Positions 62,244 to 64,000 of a DNA stretch of 64,000 nt are shown here, piece by piece. Within the stretch, counting starts at the first letter, position 1, and each line of letters begins with the position of its first letter. The notes below the pieces were generated by a model. It was given only the letters and a program-made list of their open reading frames with translations, searched no databases and was not told the origin of the DNA. Origin of the DNA: Sipunculus nudus (Eukaryota > Annelida > Sipuncula > Golfingiida > Sipunculidae); assembly GCA_026874595.1 (NCBI GenBank), contig CM049314.1, positions 12,208,729 to 12,272,728 of the forward strand, in the 5' to 3' direction. The position numbers and the translations under genes were made by a program.

Positions 62244-64000
62244 TTCTTGTAATATCCCGGACATGGTTATCCAGAATGTGTCTTCGAGTGTTATCTTCTT
62301 TATTAACCTATACATATTTATATATTCATTTAATTCACTTATCATTTCACCCATCAATAAATGGGTGAATACTTCTTTGTGCGACCCAAGAGATAAAATT
62401 AGTTTTACATTTAGAGGGGATCTGAGAATGCATGACAATTAGGAGAAGGTAAAATTTGCTAGCATCACCTACGTCATTACTGAGGTAAAAACAACTGCAG
62501 TGTCTATCTAGAGAGCATTTAGTTACATGAAGCATACTCACGTTAATAAAGAACACGGTTAATGTAAGTAAAACATCTACGTCATAACTTTCTTTCAGCA
62601 AGCTGCCATTTATGTTGTCTGATAGATACACCAATGCTACTCACACAGGCTTTAACAGGACACTGATGTAAATCGCAAATAAATAGGATGCGGCTTTCAA
62701 GGGCATTAATTACGCAGACACAGAAATAAAATTTGAAAACAAACATGTCGTATTCACTTGAAAATCTTTCTGGAACCTTTACCTGTCCAATTTCTTTATC
62801 ACAGTAACAAGGTAAAAGGAGCACAATCAATATGACACGATATATATTAGTATAAAACAATGGGCCTTGTCAATACATGTAATGAAGATCATCCTAAGAA
62901 CATTTATAAATAAAATCGGCAATACAATTGTTTTATCCACTCGCACATACAATGCATATTTAAAGCATGGGATATATGGATCATTTATTGCCATGTACGC
63001 ATTTTCAGTTTACTGAAAATATTAGCCGTTCGTTCGCATGGTACATATTTTATGTGAAGATGATAGATATACGTGGGGAACACTAATGTAACAATGTATT
63101 GTTAATCCCTTTTCAGACAACACCAGTAAATGAATTATAAAGCTACATTGGGAGCCTGCCGGGGATCACACACAGGCCCTGTGTTCCCCCTCAGCCTCAC
63201 ATTAGAAACCTCATGCAAAATAAATAAAGCAGCACGACTACGAAAGCAAATGGGTCCATTGGAGAAAGGTGATTGTCTCAAAAATACTGTTTAGATTTAC
63301 CAAAGGCGGTGGCAAACTGCGCTCTAAGTGTCACAGGGAACTGAACTTACCTTTGCAGGTTCTTCGGAGACAGCTGATATCGTGTCAATGGCAAACGGAA
63401 TTAACATCTCAGTCACTTGACGACCCCAAGACATGCGACCCCGGGGAGTTGGTATTAGATTATTGATCTCGTGTACAAACTGAAGGTCTGGTCAATTTGG
63501 CCTGCTAACAACGGCAAAATCCCACAAGTTAAAAAAAATAAAGCATAGATAATGATTCGAACATGCTGGACTCATAGGTTAGTAAATATAAATAGAGTTT
63601 ACTTTCTTTTTTCCAGCACTGTTATTGTTGTGAGTAAAAGCTCCAGTCAGCGACTGTCTCCAGCTCATCCGGGCTATTCAGTGTATTCCCTCAGGAGCTT
63701 AAAATCATTTTAACCCGCGGGTGACAACACAGTGGGTCTTCTCATGTAAAATGTATCAGTGCCTGACATTTAATTAATACCTGGTGTAGGTTTTTCCAAA
63801 GAATGTCTTGCACAACAGCGCACGATGTTTAAATGGCCTCAGAAAAATGCCATTACACGGAGTTTGCCAATTATGTAAAGGATGAAAACGAAGTGAAAAT
63901 AAAACCAAGTATAGGACACTAGTGTCAGAATGGCACAGGCGTTTCGTCAGCTATTTGGAGTCACCTACTGTAATTATCCAATAACCACAGGTCATAAATT
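62244..64000. other. No gene recognised
   Basis: AT-rich sequence with short overlapping frames on both strands. No domain, splice pair or repeat was seen. Confidence 0.45.

Noticed and set aside
1-64000. CRISPR array, bacterial operon, rRNA, reverse transcriptase or transposase gene
   Set aside because: I found no regularly spaced repeats with unique spacers, no closely packed frames with ribosome binding sites, and no YxDD, DDE/DDD or similar core motifs.

Overview
The window looks like AT-rich, intron- and repeat-rich nuclear DNA from an animal. Coding material is sparse, with intron-style splice signals, tRNA-derived SINEs, small inverted-repeat transposons and many microsatellites. There are no operons, rRNA genes, CRISPR arrays or bacterial gene order. 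The repeat style suggests a marine lophotrochozoan, perhaps a mollusc, but that assignment is an inference from style only.

The one well-supported gene lies on the minus strand. It encodes a predicted secreted immunoglobulin-superfamily protein. A signal-peptide exon (40650-40760, with 5' UTR to 40824) has a good acceptor and a consensus donor. A large terminal exon (875-1839) holds two clear Ig-like domains with cysteine pairs, several N-glycosylation sequons and a stop directly after the last Ig strand. A probable short exon at about 2250-2347 supplies the start of an N-terminal Ig-like domain. It matches its neighbours in intron phase only if a one-base frame discrepancy inside it is an error or a mutation. 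If these exons form one gene, it spans about 40 kb with one intron of about 38 kb. The upstream 5' UTR exon was not identified.

The rest is intronic or intergenic. Two stretches look like decayed coding sequence: 7473-7868 on plus, a membrane-anchored type II layout broken by two adjacent TAG codons, and 24690-25520 on minus, 273 codons from the first start with two TAA codons. The mobile fraction includes two recurring SINE families (copies near 20.4, 33.7, 34.5 and 45.1 kb, and near 14.1 and 51.6 kb), further tRNA-like heads near 10.9 and 45.9 kb, hAT-like inverted-repeat elements (22.7 kb and 50.2-51.4 kb, the latter apparently carrying a nested insertion), a possible MITE with a (TA)n core at 28.4 kb, and a 1.5-kb element with terminal inverted repeats at 60.7-62.2 kb. 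An exact 187-bp tandem duplication lies at 57.55-57.93 kb.

I saw no reverse transcriptase, transposase catalytic core or other clearly novel multi-gene system. The most useful leads are the Ig gene with its frame problem, the nested element at 50-51 kb, a pre-miRNA-sized hairpin at 44.25 kb and the dispersed A-B-A' repeat at 21 kb.
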